DNA of 64,000 nt from Sphingobacterium arenae (GTDB lineage Bacteria; Bacteroidota; Bacteroidia; Sphingobacteriales; Sphingobacteriaceae). The stretch is taken from NCBI RefSeq assembly GCF_014692505.1, contig NZ_JACNYK010000001.1, positions 310,001 through 374,000 on the forward strand, written 5' to 3'. Under the pieces are notes generated by a model. It made no database searches, was not told where the DNA came from, and saw nothing but the letters and a program-made list of their open reading frames with translations. The translations under genes and the position numbers were made by a program. Positions 54,523 through 63,045 of this stretch are shown here, one piece after another (positions within the stretch are counted from its first letter, which is position 1; each line of letters begins with the position of its first letter).

Positions 54523-56337
54523 ATGGATTTGAAAAAAGCATTGTTTTATATGGCTCTGTTATTCTCCTGTTGCCTTTGCCGGGCACAGTATATCTTTTCT
54601 TCAACACAACAGGTGCTGGATAGGGTAGAGCAGCTGCAATTGCGAAACAAAGGGCAAGAAGTGCTGCCCGTACTGGATGATGCGATTCATTCTACGCAAT
54701 CGCCGGCCGATCTTGCTTATTTGTATGCATATAAAAGTAGTTGGTATGTTTCACAGGACAGTCTTCTGCAAGGCAAAAGATTCTTGGACCTGAGTCTGGA
54801 AAATGCGGCCCAATCTGGAAGAAATACATCAAAGGCAATAGCTTACCGAGCAAAAGCCTTTCTAAACAACGCGCTTGGCCAGCCGGATGCCGTGATAGAA
54901 GATGCGCTCGCTGGGTTGAAGTTGTTGGACGGAACTGATGACGATCCGGTCACAAAATATGCGCTTAACTATTTACTTTACGGCGCGTACAGCAAGTGGG
55001 ATGATAGTAAACGAATGGAAAGATATATTCGTGCCAGTGCGACGTACGCTGTGCAGGCAAAAAATAGGAGCCTACAGGCAAATGTGAGTAATGGTATTTC
55101 CAGCATGTATCAAGCCCGCTACCGAAAGACACAGGAACAGCATCTTCTGGATAGTTCTTTTCATTATTTGAGCAAATCTTTTGCTTTGAACGAGCAGCAT
55201 CCGGGAAAAGTAAGCGGTAATACCTTCGTTATTACCTGTATCAACTTGGCCAACTATTATTTGAGTTTTTCCACAGAAGATGCGGCTACAAAAAAGAGGG
55301 AGGCATTTCGATATTTGGATCTGGCCGAAGAAAAATTGCAAAAAAGGGAAGCATCGGCCGATATGCTGGTCAATGTCTACGGTATAAAAAGCAGTTTTGC
55401 CCAGCAAGAAGGCGACTTGCAGTTGGCCGAACAGTATCTGCTACAAGGGCTTAATCTGTTGATGGGGGAGAAGGGCAATCATTATAAACTGGAATATGCT
55501 ATCCATGAAGATCTGACGAAAATTGCCGAAAAGAAAGACGATCTAAAAGCTGCCCTAACCTACCAAAAACGATCGGAAGTATTGTTGAAGAAACTTTTTG
55601 ACGAACAGCAGGTATTAAATGCGCAAAAGTTGGAAGTCCAGTACGAAACCGAGAAAAAAGATCAGCAACTAAAACTACTGGAAGAGCGTGCGGCATTTCG
55701 TAAGACACAAAATTATCTCTACGGCGGTATTGCTGCAGCGCTCCTCTTCGGCCTTATCTTTATGTTCGCATCCTATCATTTCAAACTAAAATATGCTATT
55801 GAAAGGGAAAAGAAGCTCGCTAAAGAAAAGGAAGATGCGGAAGATCAAGCAGCATGGGAATTGAAGATTGAGAAAGAGGAACAAGCTAGATTAAAAGCCG
55901 AACAGGAACTATTGCATTTAAAACGCCAACAGCTGGAAAAAGAAGCATTAGCAAATTCACTGATTATTGAGCATAAAAATGACATGCTTAAACAAATTCA
56001 AGGTAAGATTCAGGATGGGGCGGCTGGTGATATACAGAAGTTGTTGAAGGAAGAGATGCTCATGCGCGCAGATTTCGAAGATATCAAAATGCAAATACAG
56101 GAACTGCATCCGACGTTCTTTAACCAGCTAAGTGATAAGGCTGTTCAGAAACTGACGGCTTTGGATCTGAGGTATTGTGCTTATATATACCTACAGATGA
56201 ACACAAAGCAAATAGCGCAGGTACTTCACGTAGAGCCGCAGAGTGTGCGGATGTTCAAATACCGGTTGAAACAAAAATTCGGACTGCGAAAAGATGTGGA
56301 TCTAGAAGTCTTTTTACGAGGTCCAAAGCCGCGCTAA
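54523..56337 (+). CDS. TPR / coiled-coil membrane regulator with C-terminal HTH
   Basis: A 604-residue membrane-linked regulator. It has a signal peptide (to about residue 22, CLCRAQ), about 350 residues of TPR-like helices that would face the periplasm, a membrane helix (YLYGGIAAALLFGLIFMFASY, about 395-415), a long charged coiled coil (EKKLAKEKEDAEDQ...), and a C-terminal helix-turn-helix near 545-600 (TKQIAQVLHVEPQSVRMFKYRLKQKF). This is a known Bacteroidota one-component type whose signal and target genes are usually unknown. The strange repeat array at 56731-57000 follows directly, so it is the nearest candidate target. Confidence 0.88.
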   Translation: MDLKKALFYMALLFSCCLCRAQYIFSSTQQVLDRVEQLQLRNKGQEVLPVLDDAIHSTQSPADLAYLYAYKSSWYVSQDSLLQGKRFLDLSLENAAQSGRNTSKAIAYRAKAFLNNALGQPDAVIEDALAGLKLLDGTDDDPVTKYALNYLLYGAYSKWDDSKRMERYIRASATYAVQAKNRSLQANVSNGISSMYQARYRKTQEQHLLDSSFHYLSKSFALNEQHPGKVSGNTFVITCINLANYYLSFSTEDAATKKREAFRYLDLAEEKLQKREASADMLVNVYGIKSSFAQQEGDLQLAEQYLLQGLNLLMGEKGNHYKLEYAIHEDLTKIAEKKDDLKAALTYQKRSEVLLKKLFDEQQVLNAQKLEVQYETEKKDQQLKLLEERAAFRKTQNYLYGGIAAALLFGLIFMFASYHFKLKYAIEREKKLAKEKEDAEDQAAWELKIEKEEQARLKAEQELLHLKRQQLEKEALANSLIIEHKNDMLKQIQGKIQDGAAGDIQKLLKEEMLMRADFEDIKMQIQELHPTFFNQLSDKAVQKLTALDLRYCAYIYLQMNTKQIAQVLHVEPQSVRMFKYRLKQKFGLRKDVDLEVFLRGPKPR

Positions 56338-56350
56338 GGGCTGAATGGGT

Positions 56351-56647
56351 TTATTCCCAGGAAGAGCCTTCGCCAAGATCAGGTTCCTTTGGAGGCAAAG
56401 AATGGCGAGAAATGGGTGCATTTCGCAACAGCTTTCCGTTACGCAGGTGAAAAACCTCCATGATATCTGTTGCATTATAGAGGGCACGGCCGGAAACACG
56501 CTCCTCTGTGCCTGCCCGCTTGAAAAGGTGGTATCGTGCAACACCGATGATAAGGATCAAGCTGTCCGTAAATAAGTCCTGTTGAAGGGAGGTACGCAGG
56601 CTTCTGTCTTTGTCATCGGGACTGACGAACACGGGCTTTGTGTGCAC
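56351..56647 (-). CDS. possible short protein behind the repeat array (uncertain)
   Basis: The minus-strand frame 56351-56800 is open, but its upper part lies inside the repeat array and would begin with GTG. If the promoter at 56724-56752 is real, the transcript starts near 56718 and the first usable start is GTG 56647, giving 98 residues (HTKPVFVSPDDKDRSLRTS...). No Met start, no family and no Shine-Dalgarno support it. It may equally be a non-coding RNA or only a chance frame. The 670-base stretch 56338-57008 holds no confident gene. Confidence 0.25.
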   Translation of the reverse strand: MHTKPVFVSPDDKDRSLRTSLQQDLFTDSLILIIGVARYHLFKRAGTEERVSGRALYNATDIMEVFHLRNGKLLRNAPISRHSLPPKEPDLGEGSSWE

Positions 56648-56723
56648 TGTTCTCTCTTTTTCCTTGGGCTGTTCCAGATTGAGAACGATGGTATGAAAGA
56701 TAATTTCAATTCGGCTTATGTAG

Positions 56724-56752
56724 CAAAAGTAAGTCGGGCTAAGTCCACCAAA
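56724..56752 (-). promoter_or_regulatory. promoter-like sequence at the end of the repeat array
   Basis: On the minus strand TTTG (56752-56749), 17 bp, then TACTTTTG (56731-56724), a full TAnnTTTG match. The 10-bp GGACTT repeats overlap and precede it, so they would act from directly upstream. Confidence 0.5.
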
Positions 56753-56780
56753 GTCCGTTAAAGTCCGCTTAAGTCCCCAT
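56731..56780. repeat. five exact 10-bp direct repeats (AAGTC)
   Basis: AAGTC begins at 56731, 56741, 56751, 56761 and 56771, each time exactly 10 bp apart (four with AAGTCC, one AAGTCG). The minus strand reads GGACTT plus four variable bases. The repeats are on one face of the helix. Confidence 0.95.
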
Positions 56781-56781
56781 T

Positions 56782-57000
56782 TGCTTCGTCCCTCGCTCAC
56801 TCCTAGCTCGCCCCATCTTCGCCCCTACTCCGACCGGTTATCGGGTAATGTTCGAGTGGGTACTGGTCAATGATCGGGTGTCTGCCGAGCCGTCCCGGCA
56901 AATAGACAATAAAAGACCGAAAGACAGCCGAAGAAGTTTCGAACGAGATCCGAATAAAAGGCGAAGATGGTATGAAACCGCCTCGAAGAACGATCGAACT
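56782..57000. repeat. about twenty degenerate 11-bp phased repeats (TTCG / CGA)
   Basis: Plus-strand CGAA (or TGAA) starts at 56918, 56929, 56940, 56951, 56962, 56973, 56984 and 56995, always 11 bp apart. On the minus strand this is TTCG plus seven variable bases. Further left, CG recurs at 56787, 56809, 56820, 56831, 56842, 56853, 56875 and 56886, also in 11-bp register, with three weak repeats and one 1-bp phase shift near 56897-56918. The array ends eight bases before the AraC-type gene. Confidence 0.9.
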
Positions 57001-57008
57001 TGAGATAG

Positions 57009-57863
57009 CTAAACCAATCCTTTTCGGTATTCGGTTGGGGTAGTTCTTTTAAAATTTTTAAAATGTCTATAAAAATTAGATGTGTTTTCGAAACCGCTTT
57101 CTATGGCAATATGCTGCATCGTCAGATCCGAATCAATAATAAGCCTGCAGGCATGGTTTAATCTCACTTCGGTCAAGAAATCAAAGTAAGATTTGTTCGT
57201 GATCATCTTGAAATATCGACAGAAGGAAGTTGGGCTTAAATTGCATAAGGTGGCTACATCTTCGATGGCAATTTTTTCTTTGAATTTTTTTAAGGTGTGC
57301 GAGAATACTTTATCCATCCGACTCTCGTCGATCTTGTTCAGCTTGCTATAGGCAAAGCTGTTGGATAGACAGTCGTATTCTTCACTGGTAACAAGTACCC
57401 GGAATATCGCAAAAAGATAAACTAGTTTTTCCAGACCATTGGTATGCTGTATTGCGGCCATCAATTCCTTGATTTGCGCTTTCGTATCGCCGTGGATGAC
57501 CAGCCCATTTTTCGATAGCTGCAACAGTTTTAATATTTCCTGTGTCTCCGAAACCGTCAAAAACTCTTTGCCAAAACATTCCGGATGGAAATGTAGCACG
57601 AGCGCTTCCACATGGGTTTCTCTTTGATTTATCTCATTGCATTTCCATGTGTGTGGGAGGTTGGAACCTAATAAAACCATATCGTCTTGGCGAAAATGAT
57701 CGATATGATCACCAATAAACCGCACGCCCTCGCCCTTAATAAGGTAGTGTAATTCTATTTCGGGGTGATAGTGCCATATCGTACCAAAATGCGGTAAGAT
57801 ATCATGCCTTATGCTAAAGGCATCGTTGAGTGGCTTCGGTACCTGATGAAACTTTGCTTTCAT
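57009..57863 (-). CDS. AraC-family regulator of the sugar cluster
   Basis: A 284-residue regulator: cupin sensor at the N-terminus (FGTIWHYHPEIELHYLIKGEG near 28-48) and two AraC helix-turn-helix motifs at the C-terminus (IAIEDVATLCNLSPTSFCRYFK; IESGFENTSNFYRHFKNF). ATG 57863 gives the usual start MKAKFHQVPKPLND; ATG 57884 is also possible. It is divergent from the isomerase gene, and the gap of 143 bases would hold both promoters (a TACATTTG match lies on the minus strand at 58000-57993). Likely responds to the sugar whose catabolism genes follow. Confidence 0.93.
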   Translation of the reverse strand: MKAKFHQVPKPLNDAFSIRHDILPHFGTIWHYHPEIELHYLIKGEGVRFIGDHIDHFRQDDMVLLGSNLPHTWKCNEINQRETHVEALVLHFHPECFGKEFLTVSETQEILKLLQLSKNGLVIHGDTKAQIKELMAAIQHTNGLEKLVYLFAIFRVLVTSEEYDCLSNSFAYSKLNKIDESRMDKVFSHTLKKFKEKIAIEDVATLCNLSPTSFCRYFKMITNKSYFDFLTEVRLNHACRLIIDSDLTMQHIAIESGFENTSNFYRHFKNFKRTTPTEYRKGLV

Positions 57864-58006
57864 AGTTTTTATAAAAGGTGTCATCTAATTTAACTAAAAC
57901 CACCCATTCCTGCAAAATGGTGATAAAATGTTGGATATTTTGGGAAAATTATGCTATTAAATTATTCATTTTCCAATGCATCTTTGTAATACCAAATGTA
58001 AATCAC

Positions 58007-59614
58007 ATGACAGCAATGAATAATAATCAAGCTTATTTAGTATGTAGTGGAGACCTGAGGCCTTCTGCGAATATCAAGTGTTGGCCGATGCAGCAACAGA
58101 TGGAAGAAAAACTTCATCAAGCATTGCAAAATTTAGGTTGGGGTATCAAACGAGCGCATGGATACGACGAAGAAAAGGGACACGGTTTTATAGACTACCA
58201 ACATATAGGGGTGAAAATTTTTAGAGAGATTGATAAAAAAGCACCCCTTATTGTGGCGGAAAGTGTGTGGCAATATAGCCATCACGTCTTAGCAGGATTG
58301 ATTTCCCACGAAGGACCTATCTTGGTCGTAACCAATTGGGACGGAACCTATCCAGGCTTGGTCGGCGCTTTAAACCTAACGGGGTCTTTGACCAAAGCGA
58401 ACGTGAACTATAGTTTTCTTTGGAGTGAAGATTTCAGCGATGACTTTTTTACAAGCAAGATACAGGAATGGTTAAGTACAGGAACGGTAACGCATGATTA
58501 CGCTCACGTGCGGGCATTTGCATCACAGACAATGACGACTGAAGACCGTACGCTGGCCGAAGGATTAGCCTCGAAAATACAAGATGATAAAGTTATTATG
58601 GGTGTTTTTGACGAAGGCTGTATGGGTATGTTCAATGCTATTGTGCCCGATGCATTAATCCATCAACTGGGTATTTTCAAGGAACGACTCAGCCAGTCGA
58701 CTTTATATGCGAAAATGTTGACAGTAACTGATGAGGAGGCCCAGACCATTTTAGACTGGCTGCTAAAAAAAGGCATGAAGTTCGACTGGGGTACAGATCC
58801 CGTGAATGCGTTAACCAAGGAACAGACACTGGAGCAGTGTAAAATGTATATCGCGGCACTCCGACTAGCTGACGAATTTGGATGCGATACCATCGGTATA
58901 CAATACCAACAGGGCTTGAAAGACTTAGTGGCGGCGAGTGATTTGGTAGAAGGGCTTTTGAACAATACAGAGAGACCTCCTGTTTATGATGAGAAAGGAA
59001 AGGAATTGTATCCAGGCGAGGCTCTACCGCATTTCAATGAGGTTGATGAATGCGCAGGTATCGACGGTTATCTTACGTATCACCTGTGGAAGCAGTTAGG
59101 TTTGAATGGCGACAACACCCTGCATGACCTGCGTTATGGAGAGGATTTTACGATTGATGGAAAAGAGGAATTCGTTTGGGTGTTTTTAATCTCGGGGGCG
59201 GTGCCAGCCTCTCATTTTGCGAGAGGGTATGCGGATGCCAGCAGTATGCGCCAACCGCCGATGTTCTTCAAAAAAGGAGGCGGAACACTTCGCGGTGTCA
59301 GTCGTCCGGGCAAAATAGTGTGGAGCAGAATATATATGGAGCAGGATGAACTGTGGTGTGATATAGGTACCGGACGGGCCGTGGAGTTGCCGAAAGAGGA
59401 AACAGAAAGACGATGGGCACTCACGGATCCGCAATGGCCGATTATGCATGGTGTATTGGATGGCGTAAGTAGAGACCAGATGATGGCAAAGCATAAGGCC
59501 AACCACATACAGGTGGTTTATGTGGACGGTGACTTTGATGTGAGAAGAGCAGCAGAAATTAAAGCGGCAACAATTCAGGCCTTGGGAATTAAAGTGAATT
59601 TTTGCGGTATATAG
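58007..59614 (+). CDS. FucI/AraA-fold sugar isomerase
   Basis: About 535 residues from ATG 58007 (MTAMNNNQAY); a GTG at 57878 would add 43 unrelated residues that overlap the AraC gene. The protein has the FucI-like stretches VFDEGCMGMFNAIVPDAL, HFNEVDECAGIDGYLTYHLW and GGGTLRGVSRPGKIVWSRIY. It should interconvert an aldose and a ketose with a metal ion. Which sugar is open: L-fucose, D-arabinose or L-arabinose are candidates. The araB-type kinase downstream fits a ketopentose product. The -7-like CATCTTTG (57979-57986) lies 20 bases before the start. Confidence 0.82.
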   Translation: MTAMNNNQAYLVCSGDLRPSANIKCWPMQQQMEEKLHQALQNLGWGIKRAHGYDEEKGHGFIDYQHIGVKIFREIDKKAPLIVAESVWQYSHHVLAGLISHEGPILVVTNWDGTYPGLVGALNLTGSLTKANVNYSFLWSEDFSDDFFTSKIQEWLSTGTVTHDYAHVRAFASQTMTTEDRTLAEGLASKIQDDKVIMGVFDEGCMGMFNAIVPDALIHQLGIFKERLSQSTLYAKMLTVTDEEAQTILDWLLKKGMKFDWGTDPVNALTKEQTLEQCKMYIAALRLADEFGCDTIGIQYQQGLKDLVAASDLVEGLLNNTERPPVYDEKGKELYPGEALPHFNEVDECAGIDGYLTYHLWKQLGLNGDNTLHDLRYGEDFTIDGKEEFVWVFLISGAVPASHFARGYADASSMRQPPMFFKKGGGTLRGVSRPGKIVWSRIYMEQDELWCDIGTGRAVELPKEETERRWALTDPQWPIMHGVLDGVSRDQMMAKHKANHIQVVYVDGDFDVRRAAEIKAATIQALGIKVNFCGI

Positions 59615-59699
59615 GTTAGGTCCTTTTTATCCACAACTATTTGTTTTTTTTAATGGAATGGATGAGCACTTCGTGATTTTAAAAAAAAGAACGAAAAAT

Positions 59700-59776
59700 C
59701 GTCGCTTCGGATGTTTGAGAGGGATGGATAGTACGAAGGATGAGTTTCTACAGACCTCAAACATCCGGATGCGACG
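59700..59776 (+). promoter_or_regulatory. long inverted repeat between isomerase and kinase
   Basis: CGTCGCTTCGGATGTTTGAG (59700-59719) pairs with the complementary arm at 59756-59776, with one mismatch and one one-base bulge in 20 pairs; the loop is 36 bases. No T run follows. It lies in the 211-base gap before araB and could be an mRNA processing or stability element, or an operator. Confidence 0.75.
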
Positions 59777-59825
59777 TTAAAGATTAAGGAAGGGATAATG
59801 CAGTGCGTAAATAAAAGATTAGACG

Positions 59826-61487
59826 ATGAATAATACTTTGGTTATAGGGATGGACTTTGGGACTGATTCCGCGAGAGGAATACTGGCAAACCCGCATACT
59901 GGAGAAATTCTCTCTAAGTCTGTTTCTTATTTCAAGCGGTGGGAGCAGGGGTTGTATTGCGACCCTGCGAAAGACCAATATCGTCAACATCCCTTGGATT
60001 ACATAGAGTCTATCGACGACGTTTTTGCTGAGCTTTTGGCGGATCTTACCGCAGAAGACCGTAAGCGTATTGTCGCCATCGGTACCAATACTACAGGTTC
60101 TACGCCGGTGGCGGTAGATAAGAGTGGCAAACCCCTGTCTTTAGAAGAGGAATTTCAAGATAATCCGCACGCGATGTTTATCCTGTGGAAAGATCATACT
60201 GCAGTTAAGGAAGCAGAGGAAATCAACGCGTTAGCAAAGCAATGGCCGGTTGACTTCACGGCATACAGCGGGGGAATTTATTCTTCTGAGTGGTTTTGGT
60301 CAAAAATACTGTATACGAATCGTCGTGATAAACGCGTGCTTGAAGTTGCATACAGTTGGATGGAACAGTCCGACTGGATTCCGGCTTACTTAGTCGGGAC
60401 GGACAGGTTGGAGGCTGTTAAGCGGAACCGTTGTGCTGCCGGACACAAGGCCATGTGGGCAAAAGAGCATGGCGGACTTCCGTCTGCGGAGTTTTTATGT
60501 TCTTTAGACCCCACGTTTTATCATCTGGTGAATAAAATGTATCGGGAAACGTTTACCTCTGACGAGGTTCTGGGCAGCATTTCGCCGTATTTTGTGAACA
60601 AATTTGGACTTTCTGAAGACACCGTAGTCGCGGTGGGAGGAATTGATGCGCATCATGGGGCGGTGGGCGCCGGAATTAAACCTTCCACATTTGTCAAGGT
60701 AATCGGTACTTCTACATGCGACATGTATACCTTGCCCAAACAAGCAGATATTCCATTAATACAGGGAATTTGTGGTCAAGTGGATGGCTCTATCGTGCCC
60801 GGTACGATGGGTTTTGAAGCAGGACAGTCTGCTTTTGGTGACATTTATCATTGGTTTAAAAAGCTATTGCTCGGGCCAACAATGTCGATCTTGGGAAAAG
60901 AGCTATCGGGTGAACAACAAAAACTTTTGAATAACGAACTGCTGGATTATCTGTCTCGGGAGGCTGAAAAGCTACCTTTAAAGGAAGACGACCTTATTTT
61001 TACGGATTATCATAACGGTAGGCGTACGCCTGATGCAGATTTTACAGTACGGGCTACGGCACAAGGCTTTAGCTTGTCAACGACTGCGGCCGATGTTTTT
61101 AAAGCTTTAGTCGAGTCGACCGCATTTGGCTCCAAAGCTATAATGGGCCGTTTCCAAGAATATAACATGCCCATTCAGCGCGTTTTGGCGACAGGTGGGA
61201 TCGCCACGAAGTCCCCATATGTTATACAAGTATTGGCAGACGTATTGAATACACCGATAGATGTGGTCGATAATGACCAGACGTGTGCGTTGGGTGCTGT
61301 CATTTTTGCGGCGGTGGCTGCGGGCGTTTATCCGGACGTTCTTGAGGCGCAAAAGCAACTTGCAGCGGATGTTGCCCACACCTATGTACCTGTGGAGGAG
61401 CGTGTGCGGATATATGAAAAGAGATATCAAAAATATCAATACTTAACCAAAAATAATCTTCATGATGAACAACTTCCCTTTAATTGA
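59826..61487 (+). CDS. araB: ribulokinase
   Basis: A 553-residue FGGY-family kinase that matches E. coli AraB along the whole length: GMDFGTDSARG, GTNTTGSTPVAVD, AMFILWKDHTAV, GGIYSSEWFWSKIL, RCAAGHKAMW, GTSTCDMYTLP, GICGQVDGSIVPG, FEAGQSAFGDIYHWF and the C-terminal ATGGIATKSPYVIQVLADV. It phosphorylates L-ribulose (the family also accepts D-ribulose and L-xylulose). The next gene starts inside its last 26 bases, so both are translationally coupled. Confidence 0.95.
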   Translation: MNNTLVIGMDFGTDSARGILANPHTGEILSKSVSYFKRWEQGLYCDPAKDQYRQHPLDYIESIDDVFAELLADLTAEDRKRIVAIGTNTTGSTPVAVDKSGKPLSLEEEFQDNPHAMFILWKDHTAVKEAEEINALAKQWPVDFTAYSGGIYSSEWFWSKILYTNRRDKRVLEVAYSWMEQSDWIPAYLVGTDRLEAVKRNRCAAGHKAMWAKEHGGLPSAEFLCSLDPTFYHLVNKMYRETFTSDEVLGSISPYFVNKFGLSEDTVVAVGGIDAHHGAVGAGIKPSTFVKVIGTSTCDMYTLPKQADIPLIQGICGQVDGSIVPGTMGFEAGQSAFGDIYHWFKKLLLGPTMSILGKELSGEQQKLLNNELLDYLSREAEKLPLKEDDLIFTDYHNGRRTPDADFTVRATAQGFSLSTTAADVFKALVESTAFGSKAIMGRFQEYNMPIQRVLATGGIATKSPYVIQVLADVLNTPIDVVDNDQTCALGAVIFAAVAAGVYPDVLEAQKQLAADVAHTYVPVEERVRIYEKRYQKYQYLTKNNLHDEQLPFN

Positions 61488-63024
61488 TCTAGGCATTATT
61501 GTAATCTACCTGATTGCCATGGTGCTGGTAGGTGTCTATTTCTCGAAGAAGAATACCTCGTCTGAAGCGTATACCAAGGCAGCGGGAACGATTCCCAGTT
61601 GGGCTATAGGCATTTCGCTTTATGCTACGTTTTTGAGTTCGAATACCTTTCTTGGTGTACCGGGGAAGGCGTATGGTACCAATTGGAATGCGTTTGCCTT
61701 CAGTTTGTCGATGCCTCTTGCGGCATTTATTGCGGCAAAATATTTTGTGCCCTTTTATAGAAAACATACAACCGTATCTGCCTATACGAATTTGGAAAAC
61801 CGTTTTGGTACATGGGCCAGAAGCTATGCTGTGATATGCTTTTTACTGACGCAGGTTGCCAGAATGGGCTCTATATTTTTTGGTATTTCACTCACATTGC
61901 AAGCCTTGACCGGACTAGATATGTCGTTGATTATGTTGGTTACGGGCATTTGTATTGTCATTTATACCATCTTAGGAGGGATCGAAGCGGTAATATGGAC
62001 GGAGGTGTTTCAAGGAATATTGCTGACCGTCGGCGCATTGATCGTTATCGGAACGTTAGTTTACAATATTCCCGGAGGAACCCATACGATTATGGATATC
62101 GGTTTACGGGACGATAAATTTAGTTTGGGCTCGTTTTCGCTGACTGATTTTTCGACTTCTACTTTTTGGGTAATCCTGCTGTATGGTTTTTTTATGAACC
62201 TGACAAATTTCGGGATGGACCAGAACTATGTGCAACGTTATCATACGGCGCCGAACGCCAAAGAGGCTGCTAAGTCGGTATGGTTATGCACTTGGTTGTA
62301 TATCCCCATTTCATTGCTATTCTTCGTTATAGGTGTCTGTTTATATGCCTATTACGATGTTAATCCAGATTTGTTATCAACGATAAAAGAGCAGACGGCT
62401 ATGGAACGGATCGGTTCGGGCGACGCCAACCTCGCTGCGATCATGGGAAGCTTGACACCGGCAGATTATGGCGATAAAGTATTACCACATTACATGGTCA
62501 ACCACATCCCGACAGGAATCTTAGGTTTGATTGTCTCTGCTATATTAGCGGCGGCTATGAGTACCATCAGCTCAGGAATGAATGCTTCGGCTACTGTTTT
62601 TACCGAAGATATCTATAAGCGTTATATCAACCCGAATGTTTCCGACAAAGGTAATTTACGCGTTCTTTTAATCGGGACGGGTGTATTTGGTGCTATTGGC
62701 ATGTTTGCCGGTATCGCTATGATCGGTGTACAGAGCATTTTGGATGTATGGTGGACGTTGTCAGGCATTTTTGCAGGTGGAATGCTTGGATTGTTTTTGC
62801 TGGGAATTACGAATAAAAAAGTCGGTAACAGTGATGCTATGCTCGCGACAATTTTTGGAATCGTGGTCATTTTATGGATGACATTTTCGTATCTGCTTCC
62901 CGAAGAATATGGCTTCCTGCGGAACATGCTCCATGCAAATATGATTATAGTGGTCGGTACCATCGCGATTTTGTTGGTGGGGAATATCAGTCAGCGATTA
63001 AGGAGAGCGACGAGTAATAAGTGA
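61462..63024 (+). CDS. sodium:solute symporter (SSS family)
   Basis: A 520-residue membrane transporter with thirteen to fourteen helices. The family pattern VLVGVYFSKKNTSSEAYTKAAGTIPSW and the sodium-site SLYATFLSSNTFLGVPGKAYG are visible near 22-73. It would import the sugar of this cluster with Na+. It starts at ATG 61462 (a second ATG follows at 61465) inside the end of araB. Confidence 0.93.
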   Translation: MMNNFPLIDLGIIVIYLIAMVLVGVYFSKKNTSSEAYTKAAGTIPSWAIGISLYATFLSSNTFLGVPGKAYGTNWNAFAFSLSMPLAAFIAAKYFVPFYRKHTTVSAYTNLENRFGTWARSYAVICFLLTQVARMGSIFFGISLTLQALTGLDMSLIMLVTGICIVIYTILGGIEAVIWTEVFQGILLTVGALIVIGTLVYNIPGGTHTIMDIGLRDDKFSLGSFSLTDFSTSTFWVILLYGFFMNLTNFGMDQNYVQRYHTAPNAKEAAKSVWLCTWLYIPISLLFFVIGVCLYAYYDVNPDLLSTIKEQTAMERIGSGDANLAAIMGSLTPADYGDKVLPHYMVNHIPTGILGLIVSAILAAAMSTISSGMNASATVFTEDIYKRYINPNVSDKGNLRVLLIGTGVFGAIGMFAGIAMIGVQSILDVWWTLSGIFAGGMLGLFLLGITNKKVGNSDAMLATIFGIVVILWMTFSYLLPEEYGFLRNMLHANMIIVVGTIAILLVGNISQRLRRATSNK

Positions 63025-63045
63025 TAAGCATATTAATAAATTAAA

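Noticed and set aside
56345..56575. Plus-strand reading frame of about 76 codons after the TPR regulator
   Set aside because: It lies opposite the equally weak minus-strand frame, lacks a recognisable family and a start signal, and begins right behind the regulator stop.
56731..57000. CRISPR array
   Set aside because: The repeat unit is only 10-11 bp with no spacers of 30 or more bases and no cas genes nearby.
57878..58006. 43-residue extension of the isomerase from a GTG
   Set aside because: It overlaps the AraC gene start and has no similarity to the isomerase family.
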